The notes: a model not told the origin generated them from the letters alone. DNA of 64,000 nucleotides from DATMNR01 sp963702765 (GCA_963702765.1 CAVPEB010000055.1:124001-188000); one strand, 5' to 3'; positions 27,689 through 36,188 are shown, numbered from the stretch's first letter. Numbers and translations are program-made.

Positions 27689-28489
27689 ATGGGGAAACGT
27701 TGGTCAAGCTGGGTAGCCAGGATACTTGTTGGTATCCTGGCTGGCAGCTTCTTTCTTTTTCTAGGAATACCCCTGGCAGCTCTCATAATCCGGGAACCAC
27801 CGGCATTGTTGTGGGACTTAATAAGGCAGCCAGAAGTCTTACTGGCATTGCAATTAAGCATTTTCACCACGTTTGTGAGTTTATTTTTGACTGTGATATT
27901 CGGTCTACCTGTCGCATACGTACTGGTACGCACGCGTATTCCTGGCCGCAGATTTCTACAAACGCTGGTCACGATGCCCACAGTTCTCCCACCAGTTGTA
28001 GCTGGAGTAGCATTGCTGATTACTTTTGGGCGTTTTGGACTGATAGGACAATACCTCACCCCGCTGGGAATTAGCATACCATTTACAACAGTAGCAGTGA
28101 TAATGGCGCAGATGTTTGTTTCTTCACCCTTTTTCGTCAATAGCGCTCGAGCAGGACTTGAGCAACTGGATCCACGCTACGAATCGGCAGCTCATACCTT
28201 ACACGCGTCGGAGTTCTATACTTTCCGGCGCGTAACACTCCCATTAATCCGTCCAATATTGTTAACCGGTGCTGGTCTCTCATGGGCGCGCGCGCTTGGG
28301 GAACTGGGAGCGACAATTACCTTTGCCGGCAGTTTTCCTGGCATTACCGAGACGATGCCCATAGCAGTTTATAATGCTGCTAATGTTGATATAGATTCCG
28401 CGGTTGCGCTTTCGGTGGTTTTACTGGCAATTTCGTTTGCGGTACTTATTTCGTTGCAAATAGGGCAAAAAAGAATAGGGATACTGTAG
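27689..28489 (+). CDS. modB: Molybdate ABC transporter permease
   Basis: 266 residues with about six membrane segments and the ABC-permease EAA-type loop ESAAHTLHASEFYTFRRVTLPLIRP. TMPTVLPPVVAGVALL and GELGATITFAG are typical of ModB/CysT permeases. It passes molybdate (or tungstate) across the membrane when driven by an ATPase. Downstream are mop and modA, but no ModC ATPase gene is found in this cluster. The start ATG at 27689 has only a weak upstream site. Confidence 0.9.
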   Translation: MGKRWSSWVARILVGILAGSFFLFLGIPLAALIIREPPALLWDLIRQPEVLLALQLSIFTTFVSLFLTVIFGLPVAYVLVRTRIPGRRFLQTLVTMPTVLPPVVAGVALLITFGRFGLIGQYLTPLGISIPFTTVAVIMAQMFVSSPFFVNSARAGLEQLDPRYESAAHTLHASEFYTFRRVTLPLIRPILLTGAGLSWARALGELGATITFAGSFPGITETMPIAVYNAANVDIDSAVALSVVLLAISFAVLISLQIGQKRIGIL

Positions 28490-28491
28490 AT

Positions 28492-28632
28492 ATGGCTTTA
28501 TCCTTAACCTGTACAAAGTTAGAAGATGGATTGCCATCGAAGAAAAATAGACTCGAACATTCGAGATTGTCGAAAGGAGGATTTTTATGGCACTACAATT
28601 CAGCGCGCGTAACCAATTGCAGGCAACGGTGA
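28492..28632 (+). CDS. 46-codon frame directly after modB, possible modC remnant
   Basis: It begins two bases after the modB stop (MALSLTCTKLEDGLPSKKN) and runs into mop out of frame, ending at 28632. It occupies the place where modC normally lies, and its first residues could be a ModC-like start, but this is too short to prove. It may be a random frame. A CTCGAA-CA-TTCGAG palindrome (28552-28565) lies inside it just before the mop ribosome-binding site. Confidence 0.2.
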   Translation: MALSLTCTKLEDGLPSKKNRLEHSRLSKGGFLWHYNSARVTNCRQR

Positions 28633-28805
28633 AGTCAGTCAATCTTGGCGCTGTTATGGCCGAGGTGGTTGTTACACTTCCGGACGGACAGGAGATTGTC
28701 TCTGCCATCACACGCACTTCCGCTGAGAGTTTGAATCTCAAGGCAGGCGATAATGTCGTTGCGATCATAAAATCGACGGAAGTCATGATTGGCAAGGATG
28801 AATGA
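28587..28805 (+). CDS. mop: Molybdopterin-binding (Mop/TOBE) protein
   Basis: 72 residues forming a single Mop domain (SARNQLQATVKSVNLGAVMAE, then SAITRTSAESLNLKAGDNV, ending VMIGKD). Such molbindins bind molybdate as multimers and store or buffer it. AAAGGAGG lies eight bases before the ATG. Its last codons form the left arm of the terminator hairpin that separates it from modA. Confidence 0.93.
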   Translation: MALQFSARNQLQATVKSVNLGAVMAEVVVTLPDGQEIVSAITRTSAESLNLKAGDNVVAIIKSTEVMIGKDE

Positions 28806-28886
28806 TAAGTGAGTAGGGTGATTGGAAGAGCTATTTCGACCATCCTCCACTAACCCTTCCTATTACATCATCCTTGCCAATTTTTC
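28789..28886 (+). terminator. Terminator overlapping the 3' end of mop
   Basis: ATTGGCAAGGATGA (28789-28802) and TCATCCTTGCCAAT (28868-28881) are a perfect 14-bp pair, followed by a T-run (28881-28885). The left arm is inside the mop coding sequence. The 65-base loop contains a weaker nested pair (AGGGT/ACCCT). Confidence 0.7.
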
Positions 28887-29019
28887 GTTCAGTTATTCAT
28901 ATACTGAATACTCAACTAGATAGTTCAGCGGGAGTACGCTCTCGCTGATACTGCCATGTTGGTACAGAATCCTTTCCTGTTGGATAGTTGTGGCCATTAT
29001 TTTCATCAAGGAGTCAATC

Positions 29020-29850
29020 ATGAAACATTTACCACGCATTCTGTTCTTACTTGTTGCCGCATGCATGTTGTTAGCTTCCTGCGGAAGCAGTAGCACTAGT
29101 AGCAGCAGCAGTTCCACTACCCCGACCTCGACCCCGACACCCGCGCCTGTGACCCTCAACGTTTTTGGCGCTGCTTCACTCACAGCCGCGTTTGGGGAGA
29201 TAAAGACAAAATTCGAGGCAGCCAATCCTAACGTCACGGTTACATATAATTTTGCAGGATCGAATACCCTTGCAACACAGATTACCAACGGAGCGCCTGC
29301 TGATGTCTTCGCATCGGCAGACACGAATAATATGCAGAAAGTCAACACTCTGGTCAATACACCCCAGACCTTTGCCAGAAATAACGTTGTCGTAATCATC
29401 CCTGCGAAGAATCCAGGGAATATCAAAACTTTGCATGACCTCGCGAATAAAGGCGTGAAGATCGCTGTCGCTGGCCCCAGTGTACCTGTAGGTAATTACA
29501 CACTGGAAGTTTTGAGCAAGATGGGTCAATCAAGTGAATATGGCCCAGCATATGAAAGCGCCGTTAAAGCAAATTTCGTCACACAAGAAACCAGCGTGAG
29601 TGGTGTGGTGCAGAAGGTAGAACTGGGTGAGGTCGATGCTGGCTATGTTTACGTATCTGACGCTTTTACGGCAGGCAGTAAGGTTTCGTCGATGACCATT
29701 CCTGACCAATATAATATAGTAGCCGACTATCCTATCGCTACAGTCAAAGATTCGACTCATCTTACGCAGGCAGAGGCTTTTGTCCAGTATGTACTGTCAC
29801 CAGATGGACAGGCGATCCTGGTACAATATCACTTCCTCCCAGCAAGTTAA
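29020..29850 (+). CDS. modA: Molybdate ABC transporter substrate-binding lipoprotein
   Basis: 276 residues from the ATG at 29020 (AAGGAG upstream; an upstream ATG at 28990 lacks one). A lipoprotein signal ends in the lipobox LLASC, followed by a Ser-rich and Thr/Pro-rich linker. The mature domain is typical ModA: LNVFGAASLTAAFGEI, NFAGSNTLATQI, GAPADVFASADTNNM and VAGPSVPVGNYT. It captures molybdate or tungstate outside the membrane for ModB. It lies downstream of a terminator, so it may have its own promoter. Confidence 0.93.
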   Translation: MKHLPRILFLLVAACMLLASCGSSSTSSSSSSTTPTSTPTPAPVTLNVFGAASLTAAFGEIKTKFEAANPNVTVTYNFAGSNTLATQITNGAPADVFASADTNNMQKVNTLVNTPQTFARNNVVVIIPAKNPGNIKTLHDLANKGVKIAVAGPSVPVGNYTLEVLSKMGQSSEYGPAYESAVKANFVTQETSVSGVVQKVELGEVDAGYVYVSDAFTAGSKVSSMTIPDQYNIVADYPIATVKDSTHLTQAEAFVQYVLSPDGQAILVQYHFLPAS

Positions 29851-29926
29851 TTCAGAGCGTTACGGAGCGCGATGATATCGACCAAGAGGTATAAGTACCA
29901 TGAGGGATGAAAGAACAGAAATACGC

Positions 29927-29955
29927 TTGACATGGTAAAAAGCGTCGGCTATAAT
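29927..29955 (+). promoter_or_regulatory. Consensus sigma70 promoter for the tRNA-tuf region
   Basis: TTGACA (29927-29932), exactly 17 bases, and TATAAT (29950-29955): a perfect consensus promoter 165 bases upstream of tRNA-Tyr. It probably drives the two tRNAs and perhaps tuf. Confidence 0.85.
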
Positions 29956-30119
29956 GGTCTGGTCGATCACTCAGGGGGTATCAGTTCGTGCTCCTCGTGA
30001 CGAGAGTAACAGGTGTTGAGTCTCTCCCTCGGTACTCTCCGTTAGTTAGCCTGGCTTAGGATAAATGGTGCGGGCAAAGCGGATGTGCTTAGATTTATCC
30101 GATGGGCGCTTCTCATTCT

Positions 30120-30201
30120 GGGCAGTTACCAAAGTGGCCAAATGGGGCTGACTGTAAATCAGCTGTCTTCGACTTCGGGGGTTCGAATCCCTCACTGCCC
30201 A
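30120..30201 (+). tRNA. tRNA-Tyr (anticodon GTA)
   Basis: Acceptor arms GGGCAGT and ACTGCCC pair fully. The anticodon stem-loop is GCTGA-CTGTAAA-TCAGC with GTA at 34-36. The T arm is GGGGG-TTCGAAT-CCCTC, and a class II variable region lies between. CCA is not encoded. Confidence 0.95.
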
Positions 30202-30218
30202 CCTATCACCTAAAGCCT

Positions 30219-30290
30219 GCCCGTGTGGCGCAGCGGTAGCGCACAGTCTTGGTAAGACTGGGGTCATGGGTTCAATTCCCATCACGGGCT
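30219..30290 (+). tRNA. tRNA-Thr (anticodon GGT)
   Basis: Acceptor arms GCCCGTG and CACGGGC pair fully. The anticodon stem-loop is CAGTC-TTGGTAA-GACTG with GGT, and the T arm contains GGTTCAATTCC. It follows tRNA-Tyr by 17 bases. CCA is not encoded. Tyr and Thr tRNAs before tuf are a common bacterial arrangement. Confidence 0.95.
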
Positions 30291-30662
30291 CCCGTGGTTC
30301 CTGATCGATGCGAATGTTACATACTTTCTCGGATCGACCAATTTGAGGGTGCTATAAATGGTTTCTGATAGTATCTAAGTCATCTGCGCCCTAAAATCGA
30401 TCGACGTGAGAATATTGCACGCATACACGCATCTTCATGAAAATCCACGCTGGACGTACAAGTAGCTCTCACTGCCGTCTTCTGAAGAGGTCGTCGCTTC
30501 CTATATTGTGTCCGGATTAGTGCCGGACGAAGATGAATGCACGGAAGAATTAGTGCGTAAGAATCAGAAAAGTTGGCGATCAGTCAATCAGGGGACGGCT
30601 GCTGCATGTCTATAGACATTGTTATCTGATCGCAGATAGTTGTAGGAGGAGCCATTTAGGAT
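30291..30662 (+). promoter_or_regulatory. 372-base tuf leader with several small palindromes
   Basis: No gene is seen. Three short symmetric elements precede tuf: GTCCGG/CCGGAC (30510-30528), the perfect palindrome ATGTCTATAGACAT (30606-30619) and the hairpin TATCTG-ATCG-CAGATA (30623-30638). The last ends seven bases before the GGAGGAG ribosome-binding site. They may control tuf translation or transcription. Confidence 0.4.
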
Positions 30663-31871
30663 ATGGCAAAGAAGAAGTTTGAGCGAACGAAGCCGCACGT
30701 GAACGTGGGGACGATCGGGCACATCGACCATGGCAAGACGACCCTGACGGCGGCGATCACCAAAGTGCTGGCCAAAGCCAGCGCAACTAATAAGTATATT
30801 GCCTTCGACCAGATCGACAAAGCGCCCGAGGAGCGCGAGCGCGGCATCACGATCGCGATCGCGCACGTGGAGTACGAGACGGAGAAGCGGCACTACGCAC
30901 ACGTGGACTGCCCCGGGCATGCCGACTACATCAAGAACATGATCACCGGAGCCGCGCAGATGGATGGCGCGATCCTGGTGGTGAGCGCACCCGATGGCCC
31001 CATGCCGCAGACACGCGAGCACATTCTGCTGGCACGGCAGGTGGAAGTGCCTGCCATGGTGGTGTTTTTGAACAAAGTCGACATGATGGACGACGAAGAG
31101 TTGTTGGAACTGGTCGAGTTGGAAGTGCGCGAACTACTGGCGCGCTACGAGTTTCCCGGAGACGACGTGCCGGTGATCCGCGGCTCGGCGCTCAAAGCGT
31201 TGGAGAGCAGCGGGGACCTCTCGCGCAGCGACGAGAACGCCGCCTGCATCTGGGAGTTGATGGATGCGGTGGACAGCTACATTCCCACCCCCGAGCGAGC
31301 CATCGACAAGCCGTTCTTGATGCCGGTGGAAGACGTGTTTGGCATCAAAGGACGAGGCACGGTGGCCACCGGACGTATCGAGCGCGGCGTGGTCAAGACA
31401 GGGGAGTCGGTGGAGATCGTGGGCATGAAGGATGAGACGCGCACCGTGGTGGTGACGGGAGTGGAGATGTTCCAGAAGACGCTGGATCAAGGCATGGCGG
31501 GAGACAACGTGGGCTGCCTGTTACGAGGGGTGGAGCGCAGTGATATCGAGCGGGGGCAGGTGTTAGCCAAGCCGGGCTCGATCAAGCCGCACAAGACGTT
31601 CCAGGCGCAGGTGTACGTGTTATCGAAAGAAGAGGGAGGGCGGCACACGCCGTTCTTCAACGGGTACCGGCCCCAGTTCTACATCCGCACCACCGACGTG
31701 ACGGGAGCGATCAAGCTGCCGGAGGGAGTGGAGATGGTGATGCCAGGCGATAACATCGAGATGACGGTGGAGCTGATCCAGCCGATTGCCATGGAAGAGG
31801 GTGTCAAGTTTGCCATCCGTGAGGGTGGACGCACCGTCGGTGCTGGCATCTGTGTCCGCGTCGAGAAATAG
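30663..31871 (+). CDS. tuf: Elongation factor Tu
   Basis: 402 residues, standard EF-Tu. The G domain has GHIDHGKT (19-26), RGITI, DCPGHADY, NKVD and GSALK. Beta-barrel domains 2 and 3 follow, ending in GRTVGAGICVRVEK. It delivers aminoacyl-tRNA to the ribosome. A GGAGGAG site lies 11 bases before the ATG. Codon choice is far richer in G/C-ending triplets (GTG, GCG, CGC, ACG) than in the neighbouring ribosomal genes. This fits very strong selection for expression, recent conversion with another tuf copy, or transfer. It leads the rpmG-secE-nusG-rplKAJL series. Confidence 0.98.
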   Translation: MAKKKFERTKPHVNVGTIGHIDHGKTTLTAAITKVLAKASATNKYIAFDQIDKAPEERERGITIAIAHVEYETEKRHYAHVDCPGHADYIKNMITGAAQMDGAILVVSAPDGPMPQTREHILLARQVEVPAMVVFLNKVDMMDDEELLELVELEVRELLARYEFPGDDVPVIRGSALKALESSGDLSRSDENAACIWELMDAVDSYIPTPERAIDKPFLMPVEDVFGIKGRGTVATGRIERGVVKTGESVEIVGMKDETRTVVVTGVEMFQKTLDQGMAGDNVGCLLRGVERSDIERGQVLAKPGSIKPHKTFQAQVYVLSKEEGGRHTPFFNGYRPQFYIRTTDVTGAIKLPEGVEMVMPGDNIEMTVELIQPIAMEEGVKFAIREGGRTVGAGICVRVEK

Positions 31872-31976
31872 TAGGGCCAAGTTATTGCGCCCACTTTGCT
31901 GTTTGGGTTTGTTGGCATTAGAATTTGAACCAGCAAATCCAAACAACAAACAGTAAGCGCTTATCAGGAGAAGAAA

Positions 31977-32147
31977 ATGGCGAGTAAAGGTAAGGAGAAC
32001 CGCGTCGTAACCACGATGGCTTGCACAGTCTGCAGGCAGCGGAACTATAGCACCTCCAAGAATAAAAAGAACAACCCTGAGCGCCTTGAGCTAAGGAAGT
32101 TTTGTCCTACCTGCCGTGTGCAAACTGCCCACCGCGAAACCAAGTAG
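31977..32147 (+). CDS. rpmG: 50S ribosomal protein L33
   Basis: 56 residues (MASKGKENRVV to TAHRETK). It has the zinc-binding type of L33, with CTVC and CPTC pairs. The ATG at 31977 follows TCAGGAGAAG. It sits in its usual place between tuf and secE. Confidence 0.95.
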   Translation: MASKGKENRVVTTMACTVCRQRNYSTSKNKKNNPERLELRKFCPTCRVQTAHRETK

Positions 32148-32212
32148 ACATCAGGGGTCAAATTGCCCACGTCGTGAAAGGTACGATCACTCCTGATCGA
32201 GAGAGGTTGAAC

Positions 32213-32551
32213 GTGTCAAATAAAATGGCCGACAAAAAGAAAAATGCTAGCCAGAGCGTAGCGGCTGAAACGAATGTCCGGAGCAGTGAAAAGGTGCAGA
32301 GCAAATCTACAAAACGTGAGAGCAAACAACCTCCTACATTTTGGGCCAGGTTCCGCAATTATAAACCTGTGCGTTTTGTTCGTGAGGCCTATAATGAGTT
32401 GCGTTATAAAGTGACATGGCCAACATTTCCAGAAGCCAGGAATATGACCTTTGTGGTCATCGCACTTTCAGCCGCTATTGCACTTCTATTATGGATAGCA
32501 GACCTGGGGCTAACGAAGCTCTTCTTTCTTTTTTCCAGTCTGGGACATTAA
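32213..32551 (+). CDS. secE: Preprotein translocase subunit SecE
   Basis: 112 residues if the GTG at 32213 is used (GAGAGG upstream); an ATG at 32225 is the alternative. A charged, Lys/Ser-rich N-terminal tail of about 45 residues precedes the conserved amphipathic helix FVREAYNELRYKVTWPTFPEA and one membrane segment (FVVIALSAAIALLLWIADLG). SecE clamps SecY in the export channel. It lies between rpmG and nusG as usual. Confidence 0.93.
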   Translation: MSNKMADKKKNASQSVAAETNVRSSEKVQSKSTKRESKQPPTFWARFRNYKPVRFVREAYNELRYKVTWPTFPEARNMTFVVIALSAAIALLLWIADLGLTKLFFLFSSLGH

Positions 32552-32702
32552 GAAGGGCCATGTTGGATGCAAGGTTATTGAAGCCCTTCCAACAACTGAT
32601 TAGCAGCAAGTAGGTCTTGAAAAACATTCCTCTTGAAGAGATTGACAATCAAGCCGGGGATGAAGGGGAATACAAGGCAGGTCTTGCAATGAGGAAAATG
32701 CC

Positions 32703-33314
32703 GTGGTTACTGAAGAACATACCGATGAGACTAAACAGACAACGCCAAATAATTTAGAAGAGCAACAATCAGGTTCGGATTCAGACGAGCGCAGATGGTA
32801 TGCTATCCATACTTATTCTGGCTATGAAAATAAAGTGAAAAGCCATCTCGAAGCTCGTATTGCATCAATGGATATGCGCAATAAAATCTTCCGGGTGATT
32901 GTGCCCATGGAAGAAGAGGTGGAGATTAAGCAAGGTCAAAGGCGAACTGTACAGCGTAAGGTCTTCCCTGGCTATGTGCTGGTAGAGATGATTATGAGCG
33001 ATGAAGCCTGGTATGTAGTGCGTAATACGCCAGGCGTGACCAGCTTCGTTGGTTCAGGTAATCGTCCAGTGCCCCTTCAGGACAACGAAATCAAAACCAT
33101 CTTGAAGCAGGTAACCAAGGAGACGGAGAAGCCGAAAGCTAAAATCAGCTTCGCTAAAGGGCAGAGTGTGCGTGTCATTGATGGGCCATTTACTGAATTC
33201 ATTGGTACAGTCAGTGACATCAATATGGATCGAAATAAGGTAACGGTGCTCGTTTCCTTTTTCGGTCGTGAGACACCAGTAGTTCTGGATTTTCTCCAGA
33301 TCGAGAAAATATAG
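32703..33314 (+). CDS. nusG: Transcription termination/antitermination factor NusG
   Basis: 203 residues from a GTG start (GAGGAAA upstream). A short acidic tail comes first, then the NGN domain (RRWYAIHTYSGYENKVKSHLE, VFPGYVLVEMIM, VRNTPGVTSFVG). The C-terminal KOW domain has GQSVRVIDGPFTEFIGTV. It binds RNA polymerase and couples it with Rho or ribosomal S10. It starts the run nusG-rplK-rplA. Confidence 0.97.
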   Translation: MVTEEHTDETKQTTPNNLEEQQSGSDSDERRWYAIHTYSGYENKVKSHLEARIASMDMRNKIFRVIVPMEEEVEIKQGQRRTVQRKVFPGYVLVEMIMSDEAWYVVRNTPGVTSFVGSGNRPVPLQDNEIKTILKQVTKETEKPKAKISFAKGQSVRVIDGPFTEFIGTVSDINMDRNKVTVLVSFFGRETPVVLDFLQIEKI

Positions 33315-33341
33315 TCAATCGTTTGAGGAGTTTGAAACAAC

Positions 33342-33767
33342 ATGGCGAAACGTGTCAAGGCTGTAGTAAAACTACAGATACCGGCAGGGAAGGCTAATCC
33401 AGCACCCCCCATCGGTACCGCGCTTGGCCCGCAGGGCGTCAACATTATGGCTTTCTGCAAGGAGTACAACGAGCGGACCGCTGGTCAGGTGGGTATGGTT
33501 ATACCTGCTGAAATTACGATCTACGAAGATCGTTCATTTACATTCATTACAAAGACACCACCAGTTCCGGATCTTTTGAAGACCGCAGCCGGTGTTGAAA
33601 AAGGGGCTGCGACCCCCAACAAGACAAAGGTCGGATCGATTAGTCGCGAACAATTGCGAGAGATCGCCGAGCTGAAAATGAAAGACCTCAATGTCATCGA
33701 CATTGAAGGCGCTGAGAGCATGGTCGAAGGGACCGCTCGCAGTATGGGAATTACAATCAATCAGTAA
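33342..33767 (+). CDS. rplK: 50S ribosomal protein L11
   Basis: 141 residues, normal length. The Pro-rich N-terminal domain (QIPAGKANPAPPIGTALGPQG) and the C-terminal rRNA-binding domain (GSISREQLREIAELKMKDL, MVEGTARSMGI) are both present. It forms the L11 stalk base with 23S rRNA. It lies 27 bases after nusG. Confidence 0.98.
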   Translation: MAKRVKAVVKLQIPAGKANPAPPIGTALGPQGVNIMAFCKEYNERTAGQVGMVIPAEITIYEDRSFTFITKTPPVPDLLKTAAGVEKGAATPNKTKVGSISREQLREIAELKMKDLNVIDIEGAESMVEGTARSMGITINQ

Positions 33768-33830
33768 GTAAGCAAATACTGCCCGCAAGTCACTGCGGTT
33801 ATCCTGCCACAAGGAGGGCAAAGAGAAATT

Positions 33831-34538
33831 ATGGCACAACACGGAAAGAAATATCTGGAGGCGGAGAAACTTGTCGAGCCAGGCAAGCTCTACCAGCCCA
33901 GAGAAGCAATTTCACTCCTCAAACAAATGAATTATGTGAAATTTGACCCGACAGTCGAAGTCCACATGAAACTTGGTGTTGATCCCCGTCACGCGGATCA
34001 GATGGTGCGCGGTGTAGCTATGCTACCCTCTGGCACCGGCAAAGATGTGAAAGTTCTGGTATTCGCGCAAGGCGAGAAAGCCAATGAAGCTGAAGCAGCG
34101 GGTGCAGACTTTGTTGGTCTGGACGATCTGATAAAACAGATCGAGGCTGACTGGGTCGGTTTTGATGTCGCGATTGCTACACCCGATGTAATGGGTAAAG
34201 TAGGGCGTCTTGGTAAAAAACTTGGTCCGAGAGGCTTGATGCCTAGCCCAAAGGCAGGCACAATTACTTTCGATGTTGCAAAGACCATTCGAGAGGCTAA
34301 AGAGGGCCGTATCGAGTTCAAAGTCGATAAAACTGCACTCTTACATATCCCAGCGGGTAAGCTGTCTTTCAGTGAAGATGCATTGCTGGCCAATATCACA
34401 GCTGTCATTGATTCAGTAGTACGCGCAAAGCCGTCCGGCTCGAAAGGCGCATACATCAAGAGTGTCGTGTTATCATCAACAATGTCACCAAGCGTACGTT
34501 TGGATGTACCAACAGCCGTTGCGCTGAAGCCAGTATAA
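33831..34538 (+). CDS. rplA: 50S ribosomal protein L1
   Basis: 235 residues, typical bacterial L1. Features include the FDPTVEVHMKLGVDPRHADQ start of the core, GKVGRLGKKLGPRGLMPSPK, and the C-terminal SSTMSPSVRLD motif. It binds the mobile L1 stalk of 23S rRNA and usually represses its own operon. GGAGGGCAAAGAGAAATT precedes the ATG. Confidence 0.98.
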   Translation: MAQHGKKYLEAEKLVEPGKLYQPREAISLLKQMNYVKFDPTVEVHMKLGVDPRHADQMVRGVAMLPSGTGKDVKVLVFAQGEKANEAEAAGADFVGLDDLIKQIEADWVGFDVAIATPDVMGKVGRLGKKLGPRGLMPSPKAGTITFDVAKTIREAKEGRIEFKVDKTALLHIPAGKLSFSEDALLANITAVIDSVVRAKPSGSKGAYIKSVVLSSTMSPSVRLDVPTAVALKPV

Positions 34539-34584
34539 TAGATAGCATTTACAATAGAATACAAACCAACCGAAGACAGCAAGT

Positions 34585-34748
34585 ATGCTTCAGCATGTAA
34601 ATGGCTCCAGAGGTGCCGGCTTGCAGAGGAAATGGATGATACGCTTTCCTGGCATTTGAGATTATGCTTTTGTATATTTTGAATGATGCCTGTGAAGCGA
34701 GTTTGAAACTTACCACGGCCTTCGGTTACCAACCGGAGGCTGTTTTTT
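34585..34748 (+). promoter_or_regulatory. Ribosomal protein L10 leader with attenuator
   Basis: The 248-base gap before rplJ holds a structured leader. It includes an AGAGGTGCCGG segment (34609-34619), reminiscent of L10 leaders. It ends in a strong intrinsic terminator: CGGCCTTCGGTT and AACCGGAGGCTG around an ACC loop (34716-34742), then six T (34743-34748). L10 or L10(L12)4 binding upstream is expected to favour termination, limiting L10/L12 synthesis. Recognition is by position and structure. Confidence 0.75.
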
Positions 34749-34786
34749 GTACAATCAATCCTACTCGGAAAGGAGGAGAGAAATAC

Positions 34787-35323
34787 ATGCCTACACAGGC
34801 AAAAGCGGAAAAAATTGATAAATTGACAGATAAGCTAGGGCGCAGTGTTATTGCCATACTGGTACAGACCCAGGGCTTGAAAGTCAAGGATATGAACGAA
34901 CTACGCAATAAAATGCGTGCGGCCAAAGTAGAGTTCCAGATCGCCAAAAATACGCTCTTACGCATCGCTTCGGAGCGCAATAACATGGATGAGCTGGACA
35001 AGAGTATCTTCAACGGCCAGACGGCTATTGCATTTGGTTATGAAGACGAGATAAACACAGCTAAAACTGTTACCGATTATGTACACACCTCCAAGATCGT
35101 CGTACTTAAATCGGGAATCCTCGGCGGTCGAGTGTTGACTGCTAACCAGGTGGAAGATCTTGCTAAGATGCTGGGTGGAAAGGATTATGCCAAGGCACAA
35201 TTCGTTGGTGTAGTGCAAGGGCCACTGGCTACAACGTATAGTTTGCTAACCGCGCCAATGCGCGACTTTTGTTATGTTATTCAAGCACGAGCAGAACAAC
35301 TCAAAGGCGAAGCCACAGAGTAA
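34787..35323 (+). CDS. rplJ: 50S ribosomal protein L10
   Basis: 178 residues from the ATG at 34787 with AAAGGAGGAG before it; the frame extends further upstream into the leader but that part is not L10-like. KIDKLTDKLGRSVIAILVQTQGL and the RNA-binding DMNELRNKMRAAKVEFQIAKN are typical. The C-terminal helix binds L12 dimers. It is co-transcribed with rplL. Confidence 0.97.
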   Translation: MPTQAKAEKIDKLTDKLGRSVIAILVQTQGLKVKDMNELRNKMRAAKVEFQIAKNTLLRIASERNNMDELDKSIFNGQTAIAFGYEDEINTAKTVTDYVHTSKIVVLKSGILGGRVLTANQVEDLAKMLGGKDYAKAQFVGVVQGPLATTYSLLTAPMRDFCYVIQARAEQLKGEATE

Positions 35324-35343
35324 TTAAAAGGAGAAGAAAACAC

Positions 35344-35727
35344 ATGTCTTTAGATACCATCATTGCCGAAATCGAGAAGTTGAATGTACTCGAACTGGTA
35401 GAACTAACCAAGACCTTGCAAGAAAAGTGGGGCGTAAGCGCCGCGCCAGTAGCCGCAGCCGCAGGTCCTGTTGCAGTTGCCGAAGCCGCACCTGCCGCAG
35501 CAGTTGTCGAAGAGCAGACCGAATTTGATGCTATCCTCTCAGAGGTCGGCCCAAACAAAATCAACGTCATCAAAGTTGTGCGTGAGATTACCGGTCTTGG
35601 CTTGAAGGAAGCCAAAGCAGTCGTTGACGAGGCGCCATCAGCAATCAAAGAAGCGGTCTCCAAGGAAGAAGCAGAGAAGATCGCGGAGAAAATGGCCGAG
35701 GTTGGCGCAAAGGTTACTATTAAGTAA
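35344..35727 (+). CDS. rplL: 50S ribosomal protein L7/L12
   Basis: 127 residues. It has the N-terminal dimerisation helix (DTIIAEIEKLNVLELVELTK), an Ala/Pro/Val-rich hinge (AAAAGPVAVAEAAPAAA) and the C-terminal factor-binding domain (INVIKVVREITGLGLKEAK). The start ATG at 35344 has AAAGGAGA upstream. Unlike most bacteria, rpoB does not follow; rpsO does. Confidence 0.98.
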   Translation: MSLDTIIAEIEKLNVLELVELTKTLQEKWGVSAAPVAAAAGPVAVAEAAPAAAVVEEQTEFDAILSEVGPNKINVIKVVREITGLGLKEAKAVVDEAPSAIKEAVSKEEAEKIAEKMAEVGAKVTIK

Positions 35728-35748
35728 TAACGTTTATGATGAGGTGCA

Positions 35749-35768
35749 GGGCACCCATAAGGGTGCCC
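35749..35768 (+). terminator. 8-bp hairpin after rplL
   Basis: GGGCACCC (35749-35756), ATAA loop, GGGTGCCC (35761-35768). No T-run follows. The same 8-bp stem recurs at 49796-49816, so it may be a dispersed hairpin used here as operon boundary. Confidence 0.5.
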
Positions 35769-35839
35769 ATGACCAGGGCTTGCACAAAGCATCCTGAACA
35801 TCTCTGATCTTAAAAGGCCCGGCAAAGGAAATGGATAGC

Positions 35840-35868
35840 TGGACTCCTATCGTGTTGCATGCTATAAT
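35840..35868 (+). promoter_or_regulatory. Candidate rpsO promoter
   Basis: TGGACT (35840-35845), a 17-base spacer and TATAAT (35863-35868), 51 bases before the rpsO start. The -10 box is embedded in the small palindrome TTGCAT/ATGCAA. Confidence 0.6.
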
Positions 35869-35918
35869 GCAAACGTGAAGTTTCCTTGCTTGTCCAGGCA
35901 CAGAGGAGGTATATAAGA

Positions 35919-36188
35919 GTGCCGTTAAGTGTTGAAGAAAAAGCAGAAATCATTTCAGATTTCCGCATTCACGAAACGGATACAGGTTCGCCCGAGGTAC
36001 AAATATCTATCTTGACCAGGCGAATTAATCAGCTTACTGAACATCTGAAAGTTCATAAGCATGATACGCATACGCATCGTGGTGTATTAAAATTAGTTGG
36101 TCAGCGCCGACGGCTACTGACCTATCTCAGCAAGAAAAGCCCAGAACGTTATCGAAATCTGATCGCCAGGCTTGGCTTGCGCCACTAA
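35919..36188 (+). CDS. rpsO: 30S ribosomal protein S15
   Basis: 89 residues from a GTG start at 35919 with GAGGAGG upstream, the standard S15 length. HETDTGSPEVQISILTRRI and RRRLLTYLSKKSPERYRNLI are the conserved 16S rRNA binding stretches. It is followed by pnp, the common rpsO-pnp pairing. Confidence 0.97.
   Translation: MPLSVEEKAEIISDFRIHETDTGSPEVQISILTRRINQLTEHLKVHKHDTHTHRGVLKLVGQRRRLLTYLSKKSPERYRNLIARLGLRH

Noticed and set aside
32148..32212. tRNA-Trp gene between rpmG and secE
   Set aside because: Some bacteria have one here, but the 65 bases show no tRNA fold.
33998..34732. 244-codon minus-strand frame opposite rplA
   Set aside because: Antisense to a certain ribosomal protein gene and its leader; Ser/Pro-rich composition is typical of a shadow frame.
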